Of a stretch of 64,000 bases of DNA, positions 22,096-33,294 are shown piece after piece. The notes under the pieces are model-generated. The model made no database searches. It saw only the letters and a list, made by a program, of their open reading frames with translations, and was not told where the DNA came from. This DNA is from Ditylenchus dipsaci (Eukaryota > Nematoda > Chromadorea > Rhabditida > Anguinidae), in contig SADC01000918.1 of the NCBI GenBank assembly GCA_004194705.1, positions 1 through 64,000 of the forward strand, in the 5' to 3' direction. Numbering within the stretch: the stretch's first letter is position 1; the number at the start of each line of letters is the position of its first letter. The position numbers and the translations under genes are program-made.

Positions 22096-22757
22096 AAATT
22101 TGCTATAACGTTATCACCGCATGCTTTGTTTACGGAATATCGAATTCACTTCACGACAAAAAGTTATAAGCGTCTAAAATCGGTGGAATTTTCGGAGACA
22201 TTTTTTTCTCATAAATTGCTGTAATACAGAGCGAAAAAAATTAAACCTGATGGAATAATCGACAGGACCTGTCACATTTAAAATCTGTCCAAAAAAAAAG
22301 AAAAAAAAGAAATTTAAAAACTGCAAAATCATGCAAAAATGAAAATATTCCTGGCCAAAAATGCTTTTGAAAATACTCATCGGGATTTGGCAATTTTCGG
22401 GATCAGGATTTTTAAATCGATCTGGAGGGATTCGGGATCGAGATTTAGCACCAAAATCTTCGGAATCGGGATCCCGATCGGGAGGGATCCCGATCCCGTG
22501 CACACCTCTACTTTTATACAGAAAATGACCAGATTGGCTGGTAGTAAATGAATGGTGGTAATTACCCCATACCCTTTACCCCCTGGGTCATTACCCTTAC
22601 CCCGTAGTAAATGAGTTAGGGCAAGGGTACCCCGAAATTGAGGTAATTACCCCAACTTTTGGGGGTAAATAACCCCAACTTGCTAACGAACTGTTGTTTT
22701 ATTTTCCGCAGTTTTCTTTCTTTTTCTCTCAATCCTTCTGCCAAATCTGACTGACTA

Positions 22758-24515
22758 CCGTATTTCCTCTAATTGCCGCCCACCGCCCTCTAATTGCCGC
22801 CCCCCTAACTTCAAGTGGTCTGAAAAACCTGTTTTCATTCACTGTTCGAGCTGTTTAAAAAATGCTTGCGAGGGATTTCAAAAATCTAACAGGCACTTTT
22901 TACTAGTGTTGGAGTGCGGTGCTGTTAAACCGCGGTTAAAACCGCACCGCAAATTTTGAAAAACCGCAACCGCATAACCGCCCGCACTTAAGTGAAAAAC
23001 CGCGGTTAAACCGCGGTTTTTACTCTGACGTAAAATCATGTAAAAATTAGGTTAGACAAGACTAAAATCGCAATTTTCGACACACAAATCACAAAACTCA
23101 AATTTAGTACCCTATGATGGGGTGATATACTCCTGGATGGCCGTTCTCAAAACCCAAACACTTAGCTATGGCTAGTTTATCTACGGTCATCTCAAACAGT
23201 TTGAAGGGCATACCAGCGAGTTTCAAAAAGTTAAGGGACCAGCACTATAAACTAGGCAGAAAACTTAAAAAATCTAGATGTTAACGCATGTAAACATTTT
23301 GCGAAAAAAAAAGATTTTTCCCGCCTTTTCCCCGTGTTACGCTCTGCCATGCCTCTTTACTATGGAAAGTTTATTCACAGCCAACTAAAAAGGTTAACTT
23401 AAAAAGTAGATCAGACGGTGATGAGAGACCACATGGAACTGTCTAGAACATCGGTGCACCAGTTGGGATAGTAAACAAGCTAGATCAGACGGTGATTAGA
23501 GACCACATGGAACAATCCAGAACTTGGCGGACCAGACTGGATAGTCAACAAGGCTAGAGGGTAGCGAAAAGATCACACGATCTGAGGAGACTAAATCTGG
23601 AGGGCGGCCGTTCAGGAGCTCCAGGGCACTATAAAAGCAGTGGATTTTCCCCACCAGCTTCATTCTGGCCAGCCGGTCACCAGCTCTCCATTTTACTGTT
23701 CTCATTTTTACTTGTATTAGCGTGCACTGTTCTGAGTCCAGACTTAGACCCATTTTTCGTGTGTTCGCCAGGACTTAGAAGAATTCTTCGTTCGGGGCCT
23801 TGCAATATTTCATTGTTCGTGCACTTGCATTTATTTTCTCTGAGCCCAAGGACTTAGAAATTTCTGTTGTCAGGGACTTAGCGTGGTAGACTAGATCGTG
23901 GACTTAGAACTATTTCGCTAGGTGCCCAGACTTGTGTTTCTGGACTCTATTTTATTTTGTTCATTTTATTTTGAGTTCAAGTTTTCTTTGTACTTTTGAC
24001 GCTGTTCTATTTTCCGTGCTCATTTATTTTTGATTGTATCGGTTAATTACCCAAGTTTGAGGTGCTCACCAATAAAATTTGGAAATTACTCCTACCCCAA
24101 GATCCCCCAGTACACATCCCATCCGGTGTCCCGTCAACACTGAGGCCAAGGACCAACCCCGAAGTTCTGGGCTCGTCGTCGTCGTATATTATTAGCCAGG
24201 AAGGACAGATTCCCTGAGCATTCCCTGATTCGAAGAGTTTTCCGACCAGGAAGGGTCCAGCCCCTGTGGACCAGTGATTACGCTACCCTCCCCGTGTGTG
24301 GGCTCAGCATCGCCTTCACTTAGAACCACTGCGCACGCTTGCAAAGAGCAATTGGAGGACGGGCAACCCTCAATTGTTTACTCACCCCTAGTCTCCAATA
24401 CTACTTTTTACACAGCTCAAACAGTAAATAAAAACACGAGTTTTGAACCACTTGAAGTTTGAAAAAATTTCATGCTTCTAATTGCTGCCCCGGGCGGTAA
24501 TTAGAGGAAATACGG
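22758..24515. mobile_element. CCGTATTTCCTCTAAT element, copy 1
   Basis: A TA-flanked 1,758-bp element with ends CCGTATTTCCTCTAATTGCC and GGTAATTAGAGGAAATACGG. It shares these ends with copies at 46305-46555 and 55723-57006. The interior includes a left-end-only hAT remnant (TAGTGTTGGAGTGCGG, about 22914-23030, rich in AACCGCGG) and a promoter-like block. Confidence 0.75.
23400..24140 (+). other. Possible solo-LTR-like promoter block
   Basis: Contains a direct duplication (GATCAGACGGTGAT...GACCACATGGAAC near 23408 and 23480), a TATA-like CACTATAAAAGCAG at 23627-23640 and AATAAA near 24072. This order (upstream repeats, TATA, poly(A) signal about 430 bp on) resembles an LTR, but I could not place its ends or a target duplication. 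Confidence 0.35.
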
Positions 24516-25499
24516 TATCTGGTTCGAAAAATCGCAAAATTTCTTGACTTGACTAGTAGTAGGCAAAATATCATATAAGTTCAGATCAATTTTACTAATA
24601 TTTTTCCGGAATTTCCCTCAACCAAGCTATTCAAAGCCATTCTAAACCAGTGTGCAAGGTGGTCTTGGTGTGATTTCGAAGTGTTCGGAATGTCCGGTTG
24701 TGGTATTCAGATCGGTCGAATGCATCAAGGGTTAATTTTGATATAATTTTTTTCGCAAGGAGTTATTCACGCCTCAACCGGATTCATATGATATTTTAGG
24801 CGCCAATCTAATTTACACGTAAAGCTCACGTGTGAAATTTACATGTAAAATCCTCAATTCACTCATCAATCTGATTCATATGTTAAATTTTTGAATTTCA
24901 AAAAGGCTGGGGACTTATGTTACAACCTTATTATTCAGGCGACAATTAACGCGTCAATGTGATTTACGTGTAAAATTTACATCCACCATACCTCTTCTAC
25001 TGAATATGTCATTTAGGGCTAATTGGATACTGTATTTAATATAAACCCCACTCCATATGTGCCATTTTTCTCTATTCCTTTCAACTAGAGTGAAGAAGAA
25101 TCGGGTAAGAGACAATGGTAAGGTAAAGGCGAGCATTAGATTGCGAATTTTCAAATGCGGATTTCACATTTGCGGAATCCACTTTAGAGACTCCACAAAT
25201 GCGGATTACACATTTGCAGATTTTTATTAGCAGATGTTGCTTTTGCGGATTTACATTTGCGGACATTGAAATGCGGATTTCACATTTTCGGATTTTCAAG
25301 TGCGCATTTTTATTTGCGGCTTACATATTTGCGGATCTTTTTTTGCGGATTTTCACTATTTTCGTATATTCATTTGTAGATAGCGAATTTTCAAATTAGT
25401 TCTTACAAATTTAGAAATAAATGGCTGAATTAGCCTCAAGGGCGTACGATAAAAATATATAAATCGTTTTGAACACTTAAATGGGCATAGCCACGCTAA

Positions 25500-25700
25500 T
25501 AAGAGGTGGTGCGCGGAAATTCAAAATTTTTTCCTAATCATTGAACTTGTGTATGGATTTTTCAACTTGGTTTCTAACAAAACAAGGCCTAGAATTCAAT
25601 TTTTGGTATAGTTTTGTTAGAAACCAAGTTGAAAAATCCGTACAGAAGTTCAATGATTATGAAAAATTGAATTCCGGGTACCACATTTTATTTTCATGAG
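25500..25700. repeat. Hairpin MITE with GGATTTTTCAACTTGG arms
   Basis: An inverted repeat with GGATTTTTCAACTTGGTTTC on the left and GAAACCAAGTTGAAAAATCC on the right. A second copy of the family is at about 60655-60850. Confidence 0.6.
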
Positions 25701-25736
25701 CATACCTCTATAAAAGAGAAACGGAAAAAGCTTTTT

Positions 25737-26512
25737 GACGCTACTGGCTTATACCCCCCCCCCCCAAAAATCAAGTTTTTTCAGAGTATCTAAAAATCAT
25801 TTTTAAGTAATAATTTGTCGTAAAAAGGCTAGAAAAGCAATTTAAAAGGGATTATGGGCTGTATTGGGAGGGGAAGGGAATAAAAGGGGGCCACTTTTAG
25901 TCAATTTTTTTGGCCATTCTTCGGCTGTCTTACCATGTTTTTCAACATGGGTCGTTGCAAAAAGAGACTCTATGTGCATTTTATGGTCAAGAGTACTTCT
26001 CGGGATCATGTCTAAGGTAAGTGAGTGCGCGCATCTCTAACTCTCAAGCCCCCTGCGCCCCTTCGGGGCTTGGGGGCATGGAGTTGAGATGCGCACACCC
26101 ACATACCTTAGACACAAATCACTCGAAAGTGACTCTGGATGCATAAAAAAACATGCATACCAGAGTTTATATATGCGGTAGGCCCCAGTATTCAAAACTA
26201 TGTTCAACATCTTTGCTTTTCACCGAAGAGCATTTCCCCTCTTTCTACAAGGCCGGGCCAGAGGCCCAGCATCCGAAAATTCAGCCTGGAACTCAAAAAA
26301 TTGACTAAAAAGTGGCCCCCTATTGTTCCCTCCCCTCCCAATACAGCCCATAATCCCTTTTAAATTGCTTTTCTAGCCTTTTTACGACAAAATTATTACT
26401 TAAAAATGATTTTCAGACACTCTGAAAAAACTTGATTCTTTTTTGGGGGGGGGGGGGGGTGGTATAAGAAAGTAGCTGTTTGGGGGGGGGGTGGGTATAA
26501 GCCAGTAGCGCC
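25737..26512. repeat. Long hairpin element, poly(C)/poly(G) ends, GAGATGCGC core
   Basis: Left end GACGCTACTGGCTTATA + C run; right end G run + TATAAGCCAGTAGCGCC. The arms pair for most of their length. The centre (about 26034-26098) is a short palindromic core, GCGCATCTC...GAGATGCGC, around a GC-rich loop. An extra partial right end is present near 26450. Confidence 0.7.
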
Positions 26513-26990
26513 AGCTTTTTTGGGGCAAAAAGACTTTTTTTGGGTCAAATTTTAGCTGGGTCAAAAAGACTTTTTTTTGGGGCGAAAAGACTTTTTTTTG
26601 GGTCAAAAAGACTTTTTGTGGGTCAAATTTTAGGTAAAGGGACGTTTCAGCACTTTTTTTTAAATGAAAAAAAGTGCTGAAAGGCAAAAAGTGATTTTTT
26701 TTGAAAAAAATTGCCTTGGTCCCCCCTGTGGTTTTGAAACCGCCAATAAGCAAGGTTTCAAAACAACAGGGGGACCAAGGCAATTTTTTTCAAAAAAATC
26801 ACTTTTTGCCTTTCAGCACTTTTTTTCATTTGAAAAAAGTGCTGAAACGTTCACGCACCAAATTTTAGCTGGGTCAAAAAAACTTTTTTTTTTGAGCAAA
26901 TTGGCTTTTTCTGGTGCAAATCTTTTTAGTGGTAATTCTGCATTCCCTTTCATTTTTCTAACACGTAAAGTATGTTTTGGGGATTAAACT
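26513..26990. repeat. Mutator-like arm fragment with palindromic insertion
   Basis: Tandem CTTTTTTTTGGGTCAAAAAGA words and a TTGGCTTTTTC...GGTGCAAAT stretch match the arms of the element at 30388-31616. A separate near-perfect palindrome (about 26645-26855; arms with AAAAAGTGCTGAAAGGC and CCTTGGTCCCCC) interrupts it. Confidence 0.55.
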
Positions 26991-27143
26991 GTTTTTTGGG
27001 GGGTTTACTAAGAAGCGGTTAAATTTTTGCGAGAAAATTTCTCTTTCTCGAAAAATTCTCACTTCTCTAAACGACGTTTTTCCAAAACGAAATATTTCCA
27101 AGGGTCTAAGATAGCCAAATTGATAGCTTTTAGTGGATTGATT

Positions 27144-27314
27144 AACGTTTCTGGTCTGGTCGAGACAAGCACTACGGCTCAGAAGCGAAAGATCGAGGGA
27201 ATCAATGAGGCTTTCGCAGCGTTCAATGCGGAGGAGATGCGCAACAGCATGGCCCGAATGGCAAACGCAATCGACGGGATCAATTTAGAAGATGTGAACA
27301 TTGATGGAGTCTGA
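27144..27314 (+). pseudogene. C-terminal coding fragment carried in the 9-bp-duplication element
   Basis: An open exon ending in TGA at 27312, reading NEAFAAFNAEEMRNSMARM in its middle, with normal coding composition unlike the surrounding AT-rich repeats. AATAAA follows at about 27367. It could be the tail of a transposase or of a captured host gene; the family is not recognised. Confidence 0.4.
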
Positions 27315-27619
27315 AATGGTTTTGTCTGAAGTGGAGTATTATTATTGTTCTCGGTTTCTTTTTTTAATAAAGCATGATTGGTGGACGAAGTTGGGGTTTA
27401 TTTGTGTACGTTAAATGTCTGTCTGGTTGTATGGGTATAGAATAACGAGCTTCTGTAAAAATTTAAAAATGCCGGTAAAAACAGTAGGGTTTTAGACAGA
27501 GGTAAACTTTAGCGGTTTTGCTCTTTGCCAGAGAATATGCATGGAAAAATGTGTAGGTTTTTTGTATAATGCTAAATTTTAACAGGATTTGATAACTGCT
27601 ATTTCGAGAACTGTCGTTT

Positions 27620-27772
27620 TTAAGAATTGTCGGAACAATGGAAAAATGTCGTTTTGGAAAAGTGTTGTTTTGGAAGAATTTCGTTTGGAAACGTGTCGTT
27701 TTGGAAAAGGTCGTTTGGAAAAATGTCGTTTTGAAAAAACTAAATTTGAAAAGTGTTGTTTTTGAAAAATGT
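27620..27772. repeat. Tandem GTCGTTTTGGAAAA repeat
   Basis: About eight degenerate units of 15-18 bp (GTCGTTTTGGAAAAAT and variants). Confidence 0.7.
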
Positions 27773-28885
27773 GCCCTAGCCGAAAAATCGAATCAACTTT
27801 TATAAAATTTCACAAAAAAAGGTGGACTCAGAAATGGCCTGAAAACCACTTCTTGCCAACCCTGGTTTTCTGTATCGTACGTCAATATAAGGTCTCTGAT
27901 TGCTTCATCTGTTGCTGTAGCTTGATCAGAACGTGGACGGCTGGATCTTTTCATATTCGCTCAAATTCGTTTCGGTCGTTTGTTCTTCTTCAACAGCTCT
28001 AAAATAAGTCATTTATAAGAAGAAAAGTAGAATAGAGAGTTGTAGAAAAAGTAGAAATCCGCAAATGTCAAGTACGCATATGAAAATCCGCAAATGCAGA
28101 GTACGCATGTAACAAGTCCGCAAATTTAAAATTAGAGTCCGCAAGTGAATAATCCGCAACTGTGAAATCCGCATTTAAAAATCCGCAAATGTAGAGTTTG
28201 CAAATGTGGAATCCGTAAAAAAAATCCGCAAATGTGCAATCCGCAAGTGTAGGATCCGCAAGTGCATATCCCCATTTGAGAGTACGCAAATGTGGAATCC
28301 AACTGTGTGAATCTGCATATGACAATCCGCAAATGTGGAATCCGCGTAAAAAAATCCGCAATCGAATGCTCGCTAAGGTAAACAGTTATGTGGTTAAAAC
28401 TGCGAATGCCTGTAAATGTTTTATGCTACGGTTTCACTGGTTACCCGCGTAAGGTTACTCGATTAAGGTTACCCTCGTCTTATGCTGCCGGCCTTGATTA
28501 GAGATCACTAATTTAGAAACGGAGTTCTCTTATAAGAAAGGAGGCGTCTTATCTGCAAAACTTTTACTTTACGGTGTCTCACATCTCGTCTCACGATACG
28601 CCATGGAAAAAGAGCCTTCATGTTAGTGTAATAAATCGCTTCGCCTGATAAAGTACAACTTGCATTTATTTCAGATCAATAAAGTCGAGTTTGTGAAGTA
28701 AGAAAAATTTCACCCCTGACGCCCTTAGGGCTAAAAAAGTAGGGGTGATTACCCCCGGGCGTATTCATTTACTACCAGCTGGGGTAAGGGTAATTACCCC
28801 GGGGTATCTTTATTTACTACGGGTGGGGGTAATTACCCCATTTTCGGGGGCAATTACCACCGGGGTATTCATTTACTACCAGCCA

Positions 28886-28941
28886 TTATGACCGCAAAAA
28901 AAGATTATAACCGGTCATAATCTTTTTTCGCGGTCATAATC
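28886..28941. repeat. 56-bp palindrome
   Basis: A nearly perfect palindrome with arms ATTATGACCGC...AAAGATTAT around ACCGGT. It abuts the end of the GGCTGGTAGTAAATG element. An inverted match to the flank at 22517-22530 (GAAAATGACCAGATT) follows at about 28936-28957. Confidence 0.65.
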
Positions 28942-29723
28942 TGGTCATTTTCTATATTTCTAGTTTTAACTTTGCCGTATTTTGATGGCATAATCTCCTA
29001 GAGAAGATCAGCCATCGGTTCTATTTTAAATTAGGACGAATGGTGAAGAAATTGGAATTTTTTGTTCAAAAATGGAAGCGCTCATCACAAAACTTTTTAT
29101 TGTCGCCGAAAATCTCTTCTCTGTCGCCGATAATTTTAAATCTTTTTTATAAATTTATTCAACCTCTTTTCACATTTTTTCAAAAGTTTTAACACCATTA
29201 GGTAGCCCTGCGATTCTAGTTTCTAACGACTTTACATCATCTCTGCAGAATGTGCTATAAAAAGTAAAAGTAGGAAGCAAGTCAGAAAAATGATTTGTTT
29301 CATACTTTGGTACTTGTGCTGTTTAGACCCCCCCTCCCACCCAAATTTTTTGTAAAGTGACCCCAAAACATATCATTTGCTACTTTTTTCTGCTTTACAT
29401 AATAAAAGATACATTTCTGAACAGTTTTCGATGTAAAATTTATACTTTTTGACTTCAATTCCTCGATGGTACATGGTCTAATTTTAGGTATTTTAGGGTC
29501 ATTTTTTTGGATATTTACCATATTTAGGCTTAGGCAAAATAGGCCAGCGTATATTAGGACGGACTCATAAATGTTTTTTTTAGTTTTTTATATTCTGAAA
29601 AACATGTGTGAGTCCATCCTAACATGCGCTGGCCTACCCTCGCCTAAGCCTAAAGCCTAAAATATAGTAAATACCCAAAAAATGACCCTTAAATGCATAG
29701 AAAAACCGTCTACCATTGCAATA

Positions 29724-29788
29724 CAGTCGACCCTCGATTTAACGGCACCCCTAGGGCCGGGTCCGGGGTGCCGTTAAATCGAGGGTTC
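29724..29788. mobile_element. Half pogo/Tigger-like element
   Basis: CAGTCGACCCTCGATTTAACG followed by an inverted GTTAAATCGAGGG. The terminal CTG side is missing. Confidence 0.6.
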
Positions 29789-30387
29789 ACTTTGACTAAA
29801 TCTTGGTCAATGCTGAGGGGGGGGGGGGTCTAAACTAGTGATGAATGCGGTGCGGTATACCGCACCGCAATACCGCAGCGCACCGCATGATTTTGAATAA
29901 AAATACCGCACCGCACTGAGTTGAAATACCGCAACACCGCACCGCAAAGCGCTAAAATACTGCAGTTTCACACCGCAAAAATCAAAAGCCAGTATTTAGT
30001 TAAAAGTTAGAAAAATTCATTTTTGAAAGACTTTTTTGTTTTTCGTTCGCGATTTGTTTACGCTCTATCTGTTTCTTATGATGAGATGAGTGTCATTTGG
30101 AAGCTCAGGTTGTTCATCAAAGTGCTCGGTTCTGGCGTAGCCACTCTTTCTACAATTTGCTGGGTATTTATGGAGCAGGCGCCTCCAAGAGACAATCGAC
30201 TCAATAACAATTAGAGATTGACACCTACAGCCTGGAAAATGTCAACAGCCTGATGTCGAATGCATGGGATATTGGAAGATTGGACATTAATAAATAGAAA
30301 AATTATTTTTTCTTCTTTTCTTATACAGATCAACTGCAAAATTTTTCCGTGCTTGGCATCGGTGGCTCGACGCTTTTTGTTTTCTTC

Positions 30388-31616
30388 GGACAAAGCTTTT
30401 TTTTGGAGCAAAAATACTTTTTTTTGGGTCAAAAAGACTTTTTTTTGGGTCAAAAAGTCTTTTTTTTGGGTCAAAATTTTTTTTGGGTCAAAAAGACTTG
30501 TTTTTGGGCAAAAAGACTTTTTTTGGAGCAAATTGGCTTTTTCTTGGTGCAAATTTTTTTAGATGTAGTTCTGCATTTTGTTTTTATTTTCTCGATATAA
30601 TTTTTATTGTTTTGCTTGAATAGAGAAAAACTTCTAAAAAACTGATGTATAAAAAGTATGAATATGAATGAATATAAAATTTTTCGCCTTTTGTTAAGAA
30701 AAACTAATCCTTTGTTAATGAAATTGGTTCCGCCATCGAAGTGATGATTCAGAAATTAAATGGAAAAGTCTGAAAGAAAGGAAAGAATGACAATTTTTAG
30801 CTGGTGTGTTTATTTTGTGTTTATATAAACAAGTTGTCTATAGAATCCTACAGCTGTTCCTCAAATATCACCCAGCCTTTATCGTGAGGCTTTTGTGATG
30901 GCAAACAAGAACAAGCCACCCTTGACAGCCTATCCAACACCGCAAAATGTTACTCTGGTTGGGCTGCACCAAGATGCTACTCCTGTATTATTGCAAGCGC
31001 TGGATTTGCAGCTCCGAAATCAAAGCTACACTAACTAGGGACGCTACAAGACTCTTCGTTTTTCATTCTGCACAGTCTCTCCCAATCTTTTCTGGAATGG
31101 AGAATATCAATGCTCGTGTGTTGTGGGAGCAAAAAAGCAGCACTGCAAGCACTCTGTGATGTTGCTATGTGAAAATGGACTTGCCGCTTACCCTCTTTCA
31201 GCACAACAAATCCCTTTGCACCACAAACAGAGACTGGCCGGCCACGCAAAATGAGTTCTGCTTTGCAGCAATAGATTTTTTTCATTCATACTTTTTATAC
31301 ATCAGTTTTTTAGAAGTTTTTCTCTATTCAAGCAAAACAATAAAAATTATATCGAGAAAATAAAAACAAAATGCAGAACTACATCTAAAAAAAATTGCAC
31401 CAAGAAAAAGCCAATTTGCTCCAAAAAAAGTCTTTTTGACCCAAAAAAAAGTCTTTTTGAAAAAAAAATTTTGACCCAAAAAAAAGACTTTTTGACCCAA
31501 AAAAAGTCTTTTTGACCCAAAAAAAAAGTCTTTTTGGCCCAGCTAAAATTTGACCCAAAAAAAAAGTCTTTTTGACCCAAAAAAAAGTCTTTTTGCTCCA
31601 AAAAAAAGCTTTGTCC
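30388..31616 (+). mobile_element. Mutator-like element with long inverted arms
   Basis: Ends GGACAAAGCTTTTTTTTGGAGC and GCTCCAAAAAAAAGCTTTGTCC, flanked by a 9-bp duplication GTTTTCTTC (30379-30387 and 31617-31625). The inverted arms run about 300 bp and contain tandem CTTTTTTTTGGGTCAAAAAGA units. It sits inside the hAT at 29836-32206. Its interior encodes a SWIM-finger exon. The terminal sequence matches that of the gene-carrying element at 58195-60256. Confidence 0.85.
30844..31254 (+). pseudogene. SWIM zinc-finger exon (MULE transposase-like remnant)
   Basis: After an acceptor (TTGTCTATAG) the frame runs from AAT 30844 to TGA 31252-31254 with one in-frame TAG at 31036-31038. The first part includes YREAFVMANKNKPPLTAYP. 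The second contains YQCSCVVGAKKQHCKHSVML, a C-x-C-x8-C-x-H SWIM finger. SWIM fingers follow the catalytic domain in many MULE transposases and also occur in host proteins. Because it lies in a Mutator-like element, a transposase tail is the simplest reading; a captured host exon is the alternative. Only the C-terminal part remains. Confidence 0.65.
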
Positions 31617-31639
31617 GTTTTCTTCGCAGTGATGTGTTA

Positions 31640-31800
31640 AACACATCGTATTTTTGAGATTTTTCGGGCTCCGAGCTCTGGATTTAAAAAAAATTGCTTC
31701 GGCTCTTGCTCCAGGCTCTTAAGTTCCGAAAATTTGCTCCTGCTCTGGCTCATGTCCGGAGCCAGAGCGGAGCAAGAATCAAAGCCAGAGCCGGAGATTC
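31640..31800. other. Short repetitive GGCTC/GAGCC stretch
   Basis: Words of the type GGCTCTTGCTCC and GGAGCCAGAGC form an imperfect inverted repeat inside the hAT element (about 31660-31790). Confidence 0.5.
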
Positions 31801-32486
31801 ATACATGATTGACCACCAGAGTTGCCAGTGAACAGCTTTTGTCTTTCACTACATAAGATTCAACTTGGCGCCAAAGATGCAAAGATGCTCATGTTTCTCA
31901 ACAAAGTTTTGTCATTGCTCAATTATCAGTACTACCTGTTTTCGTCGTTCATTGTTGTGTTAATACCACTAATGTTAATACTACTAAGAATACACGAAAT
32001 CGATCCGGATCTTAATAATTCAAATTCTTCTTGTTTTGTAAAAAAACGCAAAAATGTGCCACATACTGCGGTATACCGCACGTAAGCAAAATACCGCACC
32101 GCAACACCACACTCGTAGATTTTACACACCGCAACACCGCACCGCATTGCGAGTCGGTGAAAAACACCGCACCGCAACACCGCAAACGTCTATTTCCTCA
32201 ACACTAGTCTAAACAGCACAAGTACCCATACTTTTACTTTTTTTGTGGCATTTTCTGCAAAGATGATGCAACAACTGGTATTTTGTTAGAAACTAGAATC
32301 ACAGGGCTACCTGATGATGTTAAAGCTTTGAAAAATGTGAAAAAAATTGGGTAAATTTATAAAATAGGATTTAAAAATTATTGGCGATAGAAAAGAGTTT
32401 TTCGGCGACAATAAAAACTTTTGTCCTCATAATCTGGCCCTAATTTCCGATTGCCAAACCCTAGTTTCTTCCTCAACTTTGGCCTA

Positions 32487-32658
32487 CAGTCGAAACTCCC
32501 ATTAACGTTACTCCAACGGACCAGCTCCAGAGTTACGTTAATGGGAGTTTAAGTTATTCAGGGTTTACGTTATGTGAAAACCAATCAAACCGGCACTGGT
32601 CTTAGGTTAGTGAGAGTTTCACGTTAATCGGAGTTTACGTTATTGGGAGTTTTGACTG
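32487..32658. mobile_element. pogo/Tigger-like MITE
   Basis: Ends CAGTCGAAACTCCCATTAACG and CGTTATTGGGAGTTTTGACTG with TA on both sides. The right TA (32659-32660) is also the left TA of the next element. Confidence 0.75.
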
Positions 32659-32660
32659 TA

Positions 32661-33294
32661 CAGTCTAGTCCCACTATAACGCGACCCCTTCAGGTTCGTT
32701 CCCGCCTAGGGTCCGACCATTTTTTTACCTCAATTTTTGTAAATTTTGTCAAATTGATCCGCTAGTCTAGTCCAAAATATTGTGAGGATTCCGATTTTAC
32801 GAGTCGTTTCTAAAAATGTTAATGGTTTCGCCGAAAGGATCCGCGGTTCCCGCTATAACGCGACCATATTTTCGAAAAGAGGTCGCGGTACTTATGCTGT
32901 TTGGACCGACCGTCATTTTTTTGATTTTATTGCACAAATTGTTTGGCCGTTTTGTTGTGTGTCACATTCATGTGTTATTTGTATCTTTTTTTGGTGCGTT
33001 GCTTACTCGCTTACTATGAAGAAGTTTCAGATGCTGAAATGACAGATGCTGAAAAAAAATGACGGTCGGTCCCAAACAGCATAAGTACCGAGGTCGCCTT
33101 ATAGCGGGAACCGCGGATCTTATCGGCAAAACAATATATAATTTTTAATAATGACTGCTAAAATTGGAATCCTTACAATATTTCGGACTATACTGGCGGA
33201 TCAATTTCGGCAAAAATTTACAAAATTGAGGTGAAAAATGATCGGACCTAGGTGGGAAGGAACTTGAGGGGTCTCCTTATATCGGGACTCACTG
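32661..33294. mobile_element. pogo/Tigger-like element, long hairpin
   Basis: Ends CAGTCTAGTCCCACTATAACG and TATATCGGGACTCACTG; TA on both sides. The two halves (for example CGCGGTTCCCGCTATAACGCG and GCGGGAACCGCGGATC) pair, so the 634 bp would fold into one long hairpin. No transposase remains. Confidence 0.75.

Larger units (their letters stand above)
20071..22510. mobile_element. hAT-like element with GGGATCGGGA subterminal repeats
   Basis: Ends TAGAGGTGTGCA and TGCACACCTCTA. The flanking octamers CTTTTTCC and CTTTTATA match at 5 of 8 positions, suggesting an old duplication. Words such as TCGGGATCGGGAT fill both subterminal zones (20085-20170 and 22380-22500). The interior is occupied by other repeats. 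Confidence 0.7.
25128..28373. mobile_element. Terminal-repeat element with 9-bp duplication and GCGGATTT arrays
   Basis: Ends GGCGAGCATTAGATTGCG and CGCAATCGAATGCTCGC, flanked by a 9-bp duplication TAAGGTAAA (25119-25127 and 28374-28382). Both subterminal zones are arrays of TTTGCGGATTT-like words (25140-25385 and 28050-28360, inverted to each other). A 9-bp duplication is typical of Mutator-like elements. Other elements are nested inside it. Confidence 0.7.
22530..28885. repeat. Outer GGCTGGTAGTAAATGAAT inverted-terminus element
   Basis: GGCTGGTAGTAAATGAAT near 22530 and its inverted copy ATTCATTTACTACCAGCC near 28868-28885 both border zones rich in GGTAATTACCCC words (22555-22680 and 28740-28865). 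The 6.3 kb between them holds several nested elements. Target duplication is not clear. Confidence 0.5.
29836..32206 (+). mobile_element. hAT transposon with GCGGTGCGGT subterminal repeats
   Basis: Ends TAGTGATGAATGCGG and CAACACTA, with a perfect 8-bp duplication GTCTAAAC (29828-29835 and 32207-32214). Subterminal zones are filled with ACCGCACCGCAA words. It keeps a transposase start (exon about 30083-30140, MSVIWKLR, like the BED exon at 17351) and a C-terminal dimerisation remnant (about 31872-31950, AKMLMFLNKVLSLLN), with the core lost. A Mutator-like element is inserted in the middle. Confidence 0.9.
28990..32470. repeat. Outer inverted-repeat element with TAGCCCTG arms
   Basis: The left arm (about 29070-29290: TCGCCGAAAA, TTAACACCATTAGGTAGCCCTG, TTCTAGTTTCTAAC) is the inverted counterpart of the right arm at about 32220-32420. 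Inside lie a half pogo-like element and a complete hAT, giving a multi-layer nest. Related arms occur at 43950, 44560 and 58280. Confidence 0.55.

Noticed and set aside
28068..28361. Cys-rich minus-strand open frames that resemble a repeat protein
   Set aside because: The pattern comes from the ATCCGCAAATGTG array at the end of the 25128-28373 element.
30211..30600. Lys/Phe-rich open frames on both strands
   Set aside because: They are translations of the CTTTTTTTTGGGTCAAAAAGA units in the Mutator-like arms.
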